From NCBI GenBank assembly GCA_026989435.1, contig JALSJI010000091.1, positions 1-37,286 on the forward strand: 37,286 nt of DNA. Direction: 5' to 3'. This document shows, piece after piece, positions 23,816 to 32,664 of the stretch. Position numbers and translations under genes: made by a program. The notes beneath the pieces are model-generated. The model saw nothing but the letters and a program-made list of their open reading frames with translations. It had not been told where the DNA came from and did no database searches. Within the stretch, counting starts at the first letter, position 1; each line of letters opens with the position of its first letter. Source of the DNA: Sulfurovum sp. (lineage in GTDB: Bacteria > Campylobacterota > Campylobacteria > Campylobacterales > Sulfurovaceae).

Positions 23816-24136
23816 TCACTTTTCTTGGCTCTTTTTTACATCAGTGATGAACTGCTCAAAGTTTTCTACGTAATTGTCAAAGTTCTCTTCAAACATTAGC
23901 TTATATTGTGTTGTAAAAAAGTTTACAATCTCGTCTTTCTCTGCTTTCATCTCTTGGGCATTGTGAAATCCCATAGCGGTTATCCAAGCATTAAAGCGTG
24001 ACGATGCGAACATAAGAGAGTTTGTAGCGTCTGCCGGAGGGCATGTTTTATCGATGTGACTGTTGGCTAGTTGTATGTGTGCATCAGCGCGTTTATAAAA
24101 GTGTGCATCTATGGGGGTTTTATGTGTATCTGACAT
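23816..24136 (-). CDS. DUF3144 family small protein
   Basis: A 106-residue cytoplasmic protein that fits my memory of the DUF3144 family: FYKRADAHIQLANSHI near the N-terminus, then SLMFASSRFNAWITAMGF and a helical C-terminus FDNYVENFEQFITDVKK. The family is widespread in proteobacteria and has no established function. AAGGA lies six bases upstream of the ATG. It is divergent from the small acidic protein gene across 73 bases. Confidence 0.75.
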   Translation of the reverse strand: MSDTHKTPIDAHFYKRADAHIQLANSHIDKTCPPADATNSLMFASSRFNAWITAMGFHNAQEMKAEKDEIVNFFTTQYKLMFEENFDNYVENFEQFITDVKKSQEK

Positions 24137-24175
24137 TTAAGTTCCTTCTTTTTACGTATTGTACATTTTTTTGGC

Positions 24176-24181
24176 TATAAT
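24176..24181 (+). promoter_or_regulatory. Probable -10 box for the small acidic protein gene
   Basis: TATAAT 28 bases before the ATG at 24210, preceded by a T-run, as expected for a Campylobacterota sigma-70 promoter. AGGAAGAG follows as the ribosome site. Confidence 0.5.
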
Positions 24182-24209
24182 TCGACTATATCAATAATCA
24201 GGAAGAGTC

Positions 24210-24470
24210 ATGACTAATGCAGATAAACTTAAAAACCTTTTAGAATTAGAAATCATCCCTGATTTAGAAGCAGCAATTGACGAGCTTTTTTCGGCCATAG
24301 ATAAAAACAAAAATGCCTCTAGGGAACAAAAAGAAGACCTAGAAGAGATGCGCCAGATGCGTACAGAGTGTTTTGCCATCGTTGAAGAGCTTGGGCGCAA
24401 TGAGCTTGACGAAGAAGAAGTAGATGAACTTCTTGCTGAACTTGTAGATATAAAGACCAAAGAGGAGTAG
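24210..24470 (+). CDS. Small acidic helical protein, function unknown
   Basis: An 86-residue protein with no recognised family. It is strongly acidic and nearly all helix-forming, with heptad-like leucine spacing (LKNLLELEIIPDLEAAIDEL, later LEEMRQMRTECFAIVEELG), so it is probably a short coiled coil or helical hairpin. There is one Cys. It has no signal peptide. A clear promoter box, a good ribosome site and a terminator-like hairpin at its stop support it as a real single-gene unit. The opposite strand also has an open frame here, but that product is serine-rich with no ribosome site and is rejected. Confidence 0.75.
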   Translation: MTNADKLKNLLELEIIPDLEAAIDELFSAIDKNKNASREQKEDLEEMRQMRTECFAIVEELGRNELDEEEVDELLAELVDIKTKEE

Positions 24471-24477
24471 TCCTCTT
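24460..24477. terminator. Bidirectional terminator between the small acidic protein gene and metE
   Basis: AAGAGGA (24460-24466) and TCCTCTT (24471-24477) form a perfect 7-bp stem with loop GTAG, overlapping the plus-strand stop codon. CGCTTTATTTT follows on the plus side. It lies 9 bases beyond the end of metE on the minus strand, so it could end both convergent transcripts. Confidence 0.6.
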
Positions 24478-24486
24478 CGCTTTATT

Positions 24487-26754
24487 TTATAAATTTTCTC
24501 TCACTATCTCTACGGCTTTGACCATATTGATAAGACTAGGTTTTACCTCTTCCCACTTACGGGTTTTGAGTCCACAGTCCGGGTTTATCCAAAGTTGCTC
24601 TTTTGGGAGTACTTTTAGTAGTAGTTTTATCTGCTCTACTATCTCTTCTATGCTAGGTATACGTGGAGAGTGGATGTCGTAGACACCAGGCCCTACCTCT
24701 TGTTTATATCCTACCTCTTTAAATATTTTGAGTAACTCATTACCTGAACGTGCAGTTTCTATAGAAATCACATCAGCATCCATGGCTTCTATGGTTCGTA
24801 TAATGTCGTTAAACTCTGAGTAGCACATGTGGGTGTGTATTTGAGTTTCTTTCTTGGCAGTACTTACTGATATCTTAAAATCCCTCACTGCCCAAGCTTC
24901 ATAATCTGAAATATTTTCAGTACGTAGCGGATACCCTTCTTTAAAGGCTGCTTCATCGACTTGTATTATCTTGATACCTGCTTTTTGTAAGTCGTCTATC
25001 TCATCACTTAGAGCCACGGCTATTTGTTTTGAGACATCGCCTCTAGCCATGTCGTCACGTACAAATGACCAGTTTAGAATCGTCACAGGCCCTGTGAGCA
25101 TACCTTTCATGATTTTGTCTGTTTTAGACTGTGCATAGGTCATCCACTCTACAGTCATAGGCTTAGGACGGCTGATGTCTCCGTAGATAAATGGTGGCTT
25201 TACGCAACGGCTACCATAACTTTGTACCCAACCATTTTGGCTAAAGCCATAGCCGTCTAACTGCTCACCGAAGTACTCAACCATGTCATTACGTTCCGGC
25301 TCACCGTGAACGAGTACTTCTAATCCACACTCTTCTTGGAATGCGATACAGTCATCGATATAGTTTTTCATCTCTGTTTCATAGGCTTCTGTAGAGATGG
25401 CACCTTTTTTAAAGTCTGCTCTGGCTTTGCGTACTTCAGGAGTTTGAGGGAATGAACCTATGGTTGTAGTCGCTAAATCTTTATAGCCTAAACGCTCTCG
25501 TTGAATGTTTATACGCTCTTCAAACACACCGTCACGTTCAAGTTTCGTGAAGTTTGATACTCTCTTTTGTACAGCGGTGTTGTGAATACGTTGTGAGTTT
25601 TGTCTCTCCTTGTTTGCAGCTTCATTGGATTGTAATGCTTTTTGTTCCTCAACACTTAAAGTTTCCTTGAAAAAGAGCTTGGATACTAAGGAGACTTCAT
25701 CTAGTTTTTCTACCGCATACGCAAGCCAGTTTTTAATCTCTGCATCCATTTTCTCTTCGTATCTTAGGGTAAATGGTGTATGCAAGAGTGAACAAGAACT
25801 AGAGACTAGGATATTCTTTTTTGCCACTTTTTGGGCGATGTTTTCTAAGAGTTTTGTTGTCTTGGCAATGTTGTTTTTCCAAATGTTTCTACCATCTACT
25901 ACCCCTGCAATGAGTTTTTTACCGCTCTGTTGGATAAGCGTCAAACTTTCTACATTCTTCCTACCATACAAAAAGTCAAGCCCTATACCCCATACAGGTG
26001 TATGCACCAGCACTTTTGTGGCTTCGTTAGAGTGTTCAAAGTATGTGGTGACGATGATGTTAATGTTACTAGAGACTGTACATAAGGCATCGTAACAAGG
26101 TTTTATGAGACTCAGTACTTTTGGCTTCATGCCTTTTACAAAAATTGGTTCGTCTATCTGCAGGGTAACACTGTCATCAAGCATGGCTATTTCTGCTAAA
26201 AGGGCTTTATAGACAGGTAGTATTTTCCCAAAAAGTTCATAGGTATCGCCTCTATCTATACGCTTAGAGAGTCCTAAAAATGTAATAGGTCCTATGAGAT
26301 TGATTTTGGTTTTAATGCCTAGTGCTTTTGCTTCTTTATATTCATTGATAATTTTTGTAGCATTCAGTGTATAGTTGTCAGAAAGCGAAAGCTCAGGTAC
26401 GATGTAATGGTAGTTGGTGTTAAACCATTTGGTCATCTCCATTGCTACGGTATCTTTGTTCCCACGTGCCATAGAGAAGTAGCGTGTTTCATCTTTAAGA
26501 GCTTGAAATCGATGGGGTATGGCTCCTAACATGATAGCAGTATCAAGTACATTATCATAGAGTGAAAAGTCATTTGAGGAGATGAAGTCTATACCTGCAT
26601 CTTTTTGGTAGTTCCAGTGTCTTGCTTTGAGGGTAGAAGCTACTTTTTCTATTTCAGCAAATGTTGTGTTGTTCGCCCAGTAAAGCTCTAGTGATTTTTT
26701 AAGTTCTCTTTGTTCCCCGATACGCGGGAATCCTACGATGTAGTTGCGTGACAT
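24487..26754 (-). CDS. metE: Cobalamin-independent methionine synthase
   Basis: A 755-residue MetE, which transfers a methyl group from 5-methyltetrahydropteroyl-triglutamate to homocysteine. The N-terminal half opens RNYIVGFPRIGEQRELKKSLE. The linker and C-terminal barrel contain TTIGSFPQTPEVRKAR, the zinc ligands His and Cys in QIHTHMCYSEFND, DADVISIETARSG and the final Cys in WINPDCGLKTRKW. Length is normal. The ATG at 26754 is preferred over 26778 because AAAGGA lies six bases upstream and MSRNY is the usual type of MetE start. No cobalamin or SAM riboswitch is evident upstream. Confidence 0.95.
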   Translation of the reverse strand: MSRNYIVGFPRIGEQRELKKSLELYWANNTTFAEIEKVASTLKARHWNYQKDAGIDFISSNDFSLYDNVLDTAIMLGAIPHRFQALKDETRYFSMARGNKDTVAMEMTKWFNTNYHYIVPELSLSDNYTLNATKIINEYKEAKALGIKTKINLIGPITFLGLSKRIDRGDTYELFGKILPVYKALLAEIAMLDDSVTLQIDEPIFVKGMKPKVLSLIKPCYDALCTVSSNINIIVTTYFEHSNEATKVLVHTPVWGIGLDFLYGRKNVESLTLIQQSGKKLIAGVVDGRNIWKNNIAKTTKLLENIAQKVAKKNILVSSSCSLLHTPFTLRYEEKMDAEIKNWLAYAVEKLDEVSLVSKLFFKETLSVEEQKALQSNEAANKERQNSQRIHNTAVQKRVSNFTKLERDGVFEERINIQRERLGYKDLATTTIGSFPQTPEVRKARADFKKGAISTEAYETEMKNYIDDCIAFQEECGLEVLVHGEPERNDMVEYFGEQLDGYGFSQNGWVQSYGSRCVKPPFIYGDISRPKPMTVEWMTYAQSKTDKIMKGMLTGPVTILNWSFVRDDMARGDVSKQIAVALSDEIDDLQKAGIKIIQVDEAAFKEGYPLRTENISDYEAWAVRDFKISVSTAKKETQIHTHMCYSEFNDIIRTIEAMDADVISIETARSGNELLKIFKEVGYKQEVGPGVYDIHSPRIPSIEEIVEQIKLLLKVLPKEQLWINPDCGLKTRKWEEVKPSLINMVKAVEIVRENL

Positions 26755-26857
26755 TATTGTTCCTTTTGAATAAAACAAATATCCATGTAGAGTGAGTGAA
26801 AAAAGCCACCGTACATGACATATTTATAGTGTGTGAATAATTGCTAGTGATAGTTGT

Positions 26858-27067
26858 TTATTTTGGAAGGATAGTAAAAGGAGGATGCACGCCCGTACGT
26901 CTAAATGCATAAAAGGTTGTATAAAACGGGCATCTAGGGATGTAATGATTTAAGAGTAGGGCAAGTCTTGTTCTGAGTTTAAAATAACAGTTACAATGAC
27001 ACGCTTTGGCAACATGTAAAGGAGAATGTGTAACAGCATCAATCAAACGCATAAACAGTGCTGGCAT
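26858..27067 (-). CDS. Possible 69-residue Cys-rich protein upstream of metE
   Basis: I do not recognise this product. The open frame starts with ATG at 27067 and has a near-perfect ribosome site AAAGGAG five bases upstream, which is the main reason to keep it. The peptide is basic, with a Cys/His group in KACHCNCYFK and a later single Cys. It ends 103 bases before metE on the same strand, so it could be a leader peptide or a small metal-binding protein; that is inference. Codon use is unremarkable and the frame may still be spurious. Confidence 0.4.
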   Translation of the reverse strand: MPALFMRLIDAVTHSPLHVAKACHCNCYFKLRTRLALLLNHYIPRCPFYTTFYAFRRTGVHPPFTILPK

Positions 27068-27165
27068 ATCACTCCTTTGATGAGTTTATATTTGTACAAG
27101 TATATCAAAAGTGAGGTTCATGCATTCTGAATCGTTTTATGATTAAGAGACCTTTTATATTTTTT

Positions 27166-27177
27166 ACACTATAGTGT
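27166..27177 (+). promoter_or_regulatory. Palindrome containing the probable -10 of the thiC leader
   Basis: ACACTATAGTGT is a perfect 12-base palindrome. Its TATAGT (27170-27175) is a plausible -10 box, placing the transcript start about six bases before the TPP aptamer. The palindrome might also bind a dimeric regulator. Confidence 0.4.
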
Positions 27178-27187
27178 TGATGGTATC

Positions 27188-27289
27188 AAACCTCTCGGGG
27201 TGCTATGTTGAGATACATAGCTGAGATAGCAGATAATGCTTGACCCGTTGAACTTGAACTGGTTAAGACCGGCGTAAGGAAGAGAATGG
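27188..27289 (+). ncRNA. TPP riboswitch (THI element) upstream of thiC
   Basis: The conserved TPP-aptamer blocks occur in order: CGGGGTGC (27196-27203), a P3 hairpin CTATGT/ACATAG (27203-27220), CTGAGAT (27221-27227), ACCCGTTGAACTTGAACTGG (27243-27262), TAAGACCGGCGTAAGGAAG (27264-27282). The outer helix P1 pairs TCTC (27193-27196) with GAGA (27282-27285). Thiamine pyrophosphate binding normally switches such leaders to the off state. About 190 bases lie between the aptamer and the thiC start, holding several hairpins (27316-27362, 27408-27423, 27437-27455) and a pyrimidine tract complementary to the P1 3' arm. I see no T-run terminator. Confidence 0.95.
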
Positions 27290-27442
27290 TGTTGCTGCAT
27301 GGACTTAGCTCCTTTAATGGATAGTCTTTCTACTTAGATACAAGGTAGTAAAATTATCCATTGAACATACCTCATTTTCTCTTTCCGTAAACAATATATG
27401 TGCTTTAATGCGAGCAGTCGCATGAGCCAATTTTGGAGTTGA

Positions 27443-29368
<1,926 letters not shown>

Positions 29369-29388
29369 TTTTATTTAAAACGTCTAGC

Positions 29389-29408
29389 GTGTTGTCCCCT
29401 GACAACAC
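29389..29408 (+). terminator. Hairpin after thiC
   Basis: GTGTTGTC (29389-29396) and GACAACAC (29401-29408) form a perfect 8-bp stem with loop CCCT, 20 bases after the thiC stop. No T-run follows, so it may protect the thiC mRNA end or partially terminate rather than stop transcription into thiO. Confidence 0.5.
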
Positions 29409-29468
29409 CACATAATAAAACTCGAATGAGATATAGATTTCTCCCTAAGGGTTAAAGTAAATTTTTTT

Positions 29469-29509
29469 CAAGGGTGTTCGAAAGGACAAGACACGCTATT
29501 GCGTGATTA
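29469..29509 (+). repeat. Degenerate 41-base repeat, copy 1 (before thiO)
   Basis: This stretch and 31726-31766 align without gaps over 41 bases with 29 identities, 9 of the 12 differences being transitions. The last 11 bases (TTGCGTGATTA) are identical. In this copy CACGC (29492-29496) and GCGTG (29501-29505) form a hairpin. It ends 17 bases before the thiO start. Confidence 0.55.
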
Positions 29510-29526
29510 ACGGGAAGGATAAAAGT

Positions 29527-30555
29527 ATGCATATAGGTATAGCAGGTGTTGGTTTAGTCGGGCGTGTTTTGGCATTGAACTTGCTCAAACAAGGTCACAC
29601 TCTTACACTTTTTGATGAAGACACAGCCTATGGTGACAAGCCTGCGGGGATGACTGCTGCCGGTATGCTTGCGATGTTTGCCGAGCTTGAGACTGCAGAG
29701 TCTGTAATTTTTGAGTATGGAAAACGTTCAACAGTATTATGGACGGGGTTGTTAGAACAAGTGGGTATCCCTGAAGCTTATCAGCAAAAAGGAAGTATTA
29801 TCACTGCTCACCCACAGGACTATAAGGAGTTAGACCATTTTATAGAGACCCTTAAATATAAAGTAGAAGAAGCTTCAGGGATTCAGCTACTTGATAGAAG
29901 AGCGTTAACCAAGCTAGAGCCGGATTTAGCGCATCATGCCAAAGCATTTTTTATACCCCATGAGGGGCAGGTAGATGCGCAGCGTTTTATGCAAGCAAGT
30001 AGTGATTATCTGCTTTCGCATCCAAAGGTTGTATGGCATCAAGAGGTAACAGTAGATGAAGTAAAGCAGGAAGGTATTGTGCTAGGAGAGACGCTGGACT
30101 CTTTTGATTGGGTATTTGATACACGTGGTTTAGGGGCAAGAGGTCAAGTCAAGCATCTGCGAGGAGTTAGAGGTGAAGTGATTTGGCTTGATGCTCCGGA
30201 AGTAAAGATTACTAGGCCTACACGCATGCTGCATCCTCGCTATAAGATATATATTGTTCCGCGTTTAAACAACAGGTATATTATTGGGGCAACGGAGATA
30301 GAGAGCGATGATCAAAGTCCCGTGTCTGTACGTTCGTCACTTGAATTATTATCTGCTCTATATAGTATGCACTCTGGTTTTGCAGAAGCGCGTATCGTAA
30401 AGACATTGACAAATTGTAGACCGGCATGTAAAGATAACTTACCGTATATTGAACAAAAAAGAGGAATGACACGTATTAACGGACTCTATAGACATGGTTA
30501 TCTTCTTGCCCCTGCTATTATAGAAAAAGCGTTAAAAGAAGGAGTATTGAGATGA
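29527..30555 (+). CDS. thiO: Glycine oxidase, thiazole branch (FAD-dependent)
   Basis: A 342-residue flavin oxidoreductase of the ThiO/DAO family, which uses oxygen to convert glycine to the iminoacetate (dehydroglycine) needed by ThiG. The FAD-binding start is HIGIAGVGLVGRVLALNLLK, followed by PAGMTAAGMLA, the mid-protein HEGQVDAQRFMQ and the C-terminal flavin loop RHGYLLAPAIIEKAL. The ATG at 29527 has GGAAGG six to seven bases upstream. It overlaps thiS by four bases (ATGA). Having ThiO rather than the anaerobic ThiH implies thiazole synthesis under at least micro-oxic conditions. Confidence 0.9.
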   Translation: MHIGIAGVGLVGRVLALNLLKQGHTLTLFDEDTAYGDKPAGMTAAGMLAMFAELETAESVIFEYGKRSTVLWTGLLEQVGIPEAYQQKGSIITAHPQDYKELDHFIETLKYKVEEASGIQLLDRRALTKLEPDLAHHAKAFFIPHEGQVDAQRFMQASSDYLLSHPKVVWHQEVTVDEVKQEGIVLGETLDSFDWVFDTRGLGARGQVKHLRGVRGEVIWLDAPEVKITRPTRMLHPRYKIYIVPRLNNRYIIGATEIESDDQSPVSVRSSLELLSALYSMHSGFAEARIVKTLTNCRPACKDNLPYIEQKRGMTRINGLYRHGYLLAPAIIEKALKEGVLR

Positions 30556-30755
30556 TAAAAGTATCAGTCAACGGCGAAGTAAAAGAGATAGAAGAGGGGT
30601 TAAACATTCATCAGCTTATAGAAGTTTTAGAATATAAAGTCAAAGGGTTTGCCGTTGCCGTGAATACAACCTTTGTTCCTATTTCAGAGTATCATAAAAA
30701 GATTGTGCAGGAGGGGGATAAGATAGATATTTTGGCTCCTGTGCAAGGTGGTTAA
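30552..30755 (+). CDS. thiS: Sulfur carrier protein ThiS
   Basis: A 67-residue ubiquitin-like protein that carries the thiazole sulfur as a C-terminal thiocarboxylate. It has the beta-grasp pattern [20 protein letters not shown] and ends in the required Gly-Gly (APVQGG). It is translationally coupled to thiO by an ATGA overlap and lies directly before thiG, its acceptor enzyme. No thiF gene to activate it is present in the window. Confidence 0.95.
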   Translation: MIKVSVNGEVKEIEEGLNIHQLIEVLEYKVKGFAVAVNTTFVPISEYHKKIVQEGDKIDILAPVQGG

Positions 30756-30774
30756 TATGGATGAGGAATTGAAT

Positions 30775-31569
30775 ATGAAGAGTGATTTATGGGAGATTGG
30801 GGGAAAACGTTTATCTAGTCGTTTACTTATAGGCTCGGCACTTTATCCAAGTCCTTCTAATATGGAAGATGCGATTAAAGTTTCTAAAGCACAGATAGTG
30901 ACAGTCTCTCTACGTCGTCAGGCCGCAGGAGAGGGCGGAGGGAACGCTTTTTGGGAAATTATAAAATCGATGAACATAGAAGTATTACCCAATACGGCAG
31001 GTTCTCACTCTGCTAAAGAGGCGATAACCACTGCAGAGATGGCAAGAGAGGTTTTTGGTACCCATTGGATTAAATTAGAGGTCATAGGTGACCAGTACAA
31101 TCTACAGCCTGATCCTTTTGAGACTGTAAGAGCTGCCGAGATACTCATAAAAGAGGGGTTTGAGGTTTTCCCTTATACGACAGATGATTTAGTGGTGGCT
31201 AAACGCCTTGCTGATGTAGGGTGCAAGATTATCATGCCTTGGGGTTCGATGATAGGTTCGGGCAAAGGGCTGATGAATCCTGATAATCTTATTGCTATTC
31301 GTAAACAGTTTCCCGACTTACAACTAGTCGTAGATGCAGGTATAGGCAAGCCTTCTCATGCTACACAAGCTATGGAGCTTGGTTATGACGGTGTACTGCT
31401 TAATTCTGCCATTGCGTTAGCACAAGACCCCGTAAAGATGGCAGATGCCTTTAGGGTAGCAGTCGTTGCAGGACGGCTAGGGTATGAGGCGGGAGTAATG
31501 AAAGAACGTGAATTTGCATCCCCTTCTACACCGACGGTAGGGACGCCGTTTTGGCATCAGTTTGATTAA
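30775..31569 (+). CDS. thiG: Thiazole synthase
   Basis: A 264-residue TIM-barrel enzyme that condenses deoxyxylulose phosphate, dehydroglycine and ThiS-thiocarboxylate to thiazole phosphate. Key segments are [20 protein letters not shown], the Schiff-base lysine in [23 protein letters not shown] (phosphate-binding glycine loop) and [20 protein letters not shown] place the start at the ATG at 30775 ([10 protein letters not shown]), preceded by GAGGA at seven bases and matching the family N-terminus. ATG 30757 and GTG 30748 in the same frame are alternatives, the latter overlapping thiS. Confidence 0.95.
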   Translation: MKSDLWEIGGKRLSSRLLIGSALYPSPSNMEDAIKVSKAQIVTVSLRRQAAGEGGGNAFWEIIKSMNIEVLPNTAGSHSAKEAITTAEMAREVFGTHWIKLEVIGDQYNLQPDPFETVRAAEILIKEGFEVFPYTTDDLVVAKRLADVGCKIIMPWGSMIGSGKGLMNPDNLIAIRKQFPDLQLVVDAGIGKPSHATQAMELGYDGVLLNSAIALAQDPVKMADAFRVAVVAGRLGYEAGVMKEREFASPSTPTVGTPFWHQFD

Positions 31570-31725
31570 TATATGTACATCTCTATTTTATTTGATTTAT
31601 TGAAATTTTCTTTAAATTTAAATTGTGGTGATGTAGCTCTCTTCATTTTTTCAGAAAAAACGAAGCAAAAAATTATCTTCCCTTTCATGCAATCGCGCAG
31701 GAACGAGGACCAATCGCTCCGCTTT

Positions 31726-31766
31726 CAAGGGTATTTGGGACGATGGGGCATGCATTTGCGTGATTA
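31726..31766 (+). repeat. Degenerate 41-base repeat, copy 2 (between thiG and thiE)
   Basis: The partner of 29469-29509. The hairpin is kept here as CATGC/GCGTG with one G-U pair and loop ATTT. It sits in the 282-base gap between thiG and thiE. An open frame across this gap (31573-31773) has no ribosome site and is not taken as a gene. Confidence 0.5.
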
Positions 31767-31779
31767 TAAATAAGAAATA

Positions 31780-31829
31780 GGAGTCTGGTGATTTGTTGTA
31801 TCGCAATGAATCATGAATCATCTGACTCC
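31780..31829 (+). other. Long imperfect hairpin before thiE
   Basis: GGAGTC (31780-31785) pairs with GACTCC (31824-31829). After a T-T mismatch GGTGATT (31787-31793) pairs with AATCATC (31816-31822) with one G-U pair. The 13-pair stem ends 22 bases before the chosen thiE start. It has no T-run, so a role in mRNA processing or translation control is more likely than termination. Confidence 0.5.
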
Positions 31830-31851
31830 CGTAAATATAAATGGAGACAAG

Positions 31852-32478
31852 ATGAAATTTCCAAAATGTGACTATACCCCACTGGGTATCTATCCTATAG
31901 TAGATAGAGCTTACAAACTCAAACCTCTTTATGAAGTAGGTATTACTACAGCTCAGCTACGTATCAAAGAGGCACTCTCCGGCAAAGCATTAGAAGATGA
32001 AGTGGTAGAAGCTATTCAAATATCAGAGGTATATCATGTAAGGTTTTTCCTTAATGACTTTTGGGAGTTGGGTATCAAACATAAAGCCTATGGTATCCAT
32101 TTAGGGCAAGAAGATATTCAAGAAGCTGATGTGCAAGCTATACTTGATGCAGGTATTAGACTGGGGATTAGCAGCCATACCCCAAAAGAGATAGAGTTTG
32201 CTTTAGGTTTTGAACCCTCTTATTTAGCTATAGGTCCTATCTACGAGCCTATTTCTAAAAAACTTGTTTATGATACCGTAGGTACAGACGGTCTTAAAAG
32301 ATGGGCAGAGAAAGTAGAGTATCCCATTGTAGCCATTGGCGGCATTACTATAGAGAATATCCATGAAGTTGTAAAGACAGGTGTAGCTTCGGGTATTGCT
32401 ATGATTTCAGATGTGTTAACAGAGGGTGAGATATCTAAAGAGAAGACAAGAGCCCTTATTAATGCTTTTGCTTATTAA
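31852..32478 (+). CDS. thiE: Thiamine-phosphate synthase
   Basis: A 208-residue TIM-barrel enzyme joining HMP pyrophosphate and thiazole phosphate to thiamine phosphate. Motifs are TAQLRIKEAL, RFFLNDFWELGIKHKAYGIH with the following LGQED, LAIGPIYEPISKK (phosphate-binding; usually PTxTK) and AIGGITIENIHEV. The ATG at 31852 has GGAGA six bases upstream; a start at 31813 would lie inside the upstream hairpin. The regulator-like homologue TenI is the alternative, but the NDFWELG and HLGQED segments and the location behind thiG favour ThiE. The Ser replacing Thr in the phosphate loop is a mild deviation. Confidence 0.87.
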   Translation: MKFPKCDYTPLGIYPIVDRAYKLKPLYEVGITTAQLRIKEALSGKALEDEVVEAIQISEVYHVRFFLNDFWELGIKHKAYGIHLGQEDIQEADVQAILDAGIRLGISSHTPKEIEFALGFEPSYLAIGPIYEPISKKLVYDTVGTDGLKRWAEKVEYPIVAIGGITIENIHEVVKTGVASGIAMISDVLTEGEISKEKTRALINAFAY

Positions 32479-32527
32479 AGTATTCTTAAGCATAAATATA
32501 GGCAAGATAAAGTATAAATCGATATCC

Positions 32528-32612
32528 ATTTTTGGGCTACTAAGTCTATTTATTTCTTAGCTGAGAAAACCCATTGAACTTGAACCGGTTCATACCGGCA
32601 TAGGAAAGAGAA
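32528..32612 (+). ncRNA. TPP riboswitch upstream of the TonB-dependent receptor gene
   Basis: The second TPP aptamer. Conserved blocks are GGGCTAC (32534-32540), a CTAAG/CTTAG stem (32540-32560), CTGAGAAAACCC (32561-32572), TTGAACTTGAACCGG (32574-32588), CATACCGGCATAGGAAAGAG (32591-32610). The P1 helix is weaker than in the thiC leader, since TTTTT before GGGC would pair with AGAGA through G-U pairs. Its 3' arm, AGAGAAGT (32607-32614), is fully complementary to ACTTCTCT (32629-32636). The receptor start is only about 50 bases beyond, with AAGGAA in between, so control at translation initiation is plausible. Confidence 0.92.
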
Positions 32613-32664
32613 GTGTCTTTGTAAATATACTTCTCTATTCATATAGATACTTTAAGGAAATATT

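Noticed and set aside
24191-24460. 89-codon minus-strand frame opposite the small acidic protein gene
   Set aside because: The product is a serine/arginine-rich shadow of the acidic codons on the plus strand; promoter, ribosome site and terminator all fit the plus-strand gene.
25610-26095. 161-codon plus-strand frame
   Set aside because: It is antisense to metE with a Ser/Phe-rich product typical of shadow frames.
31573-31773. 66-codon open frame between thiG and thiE
   Set aside because: There is no ribosome site, the start is four bases after thiG, and its C-terminal part is just the translation of the 41-base repeat.
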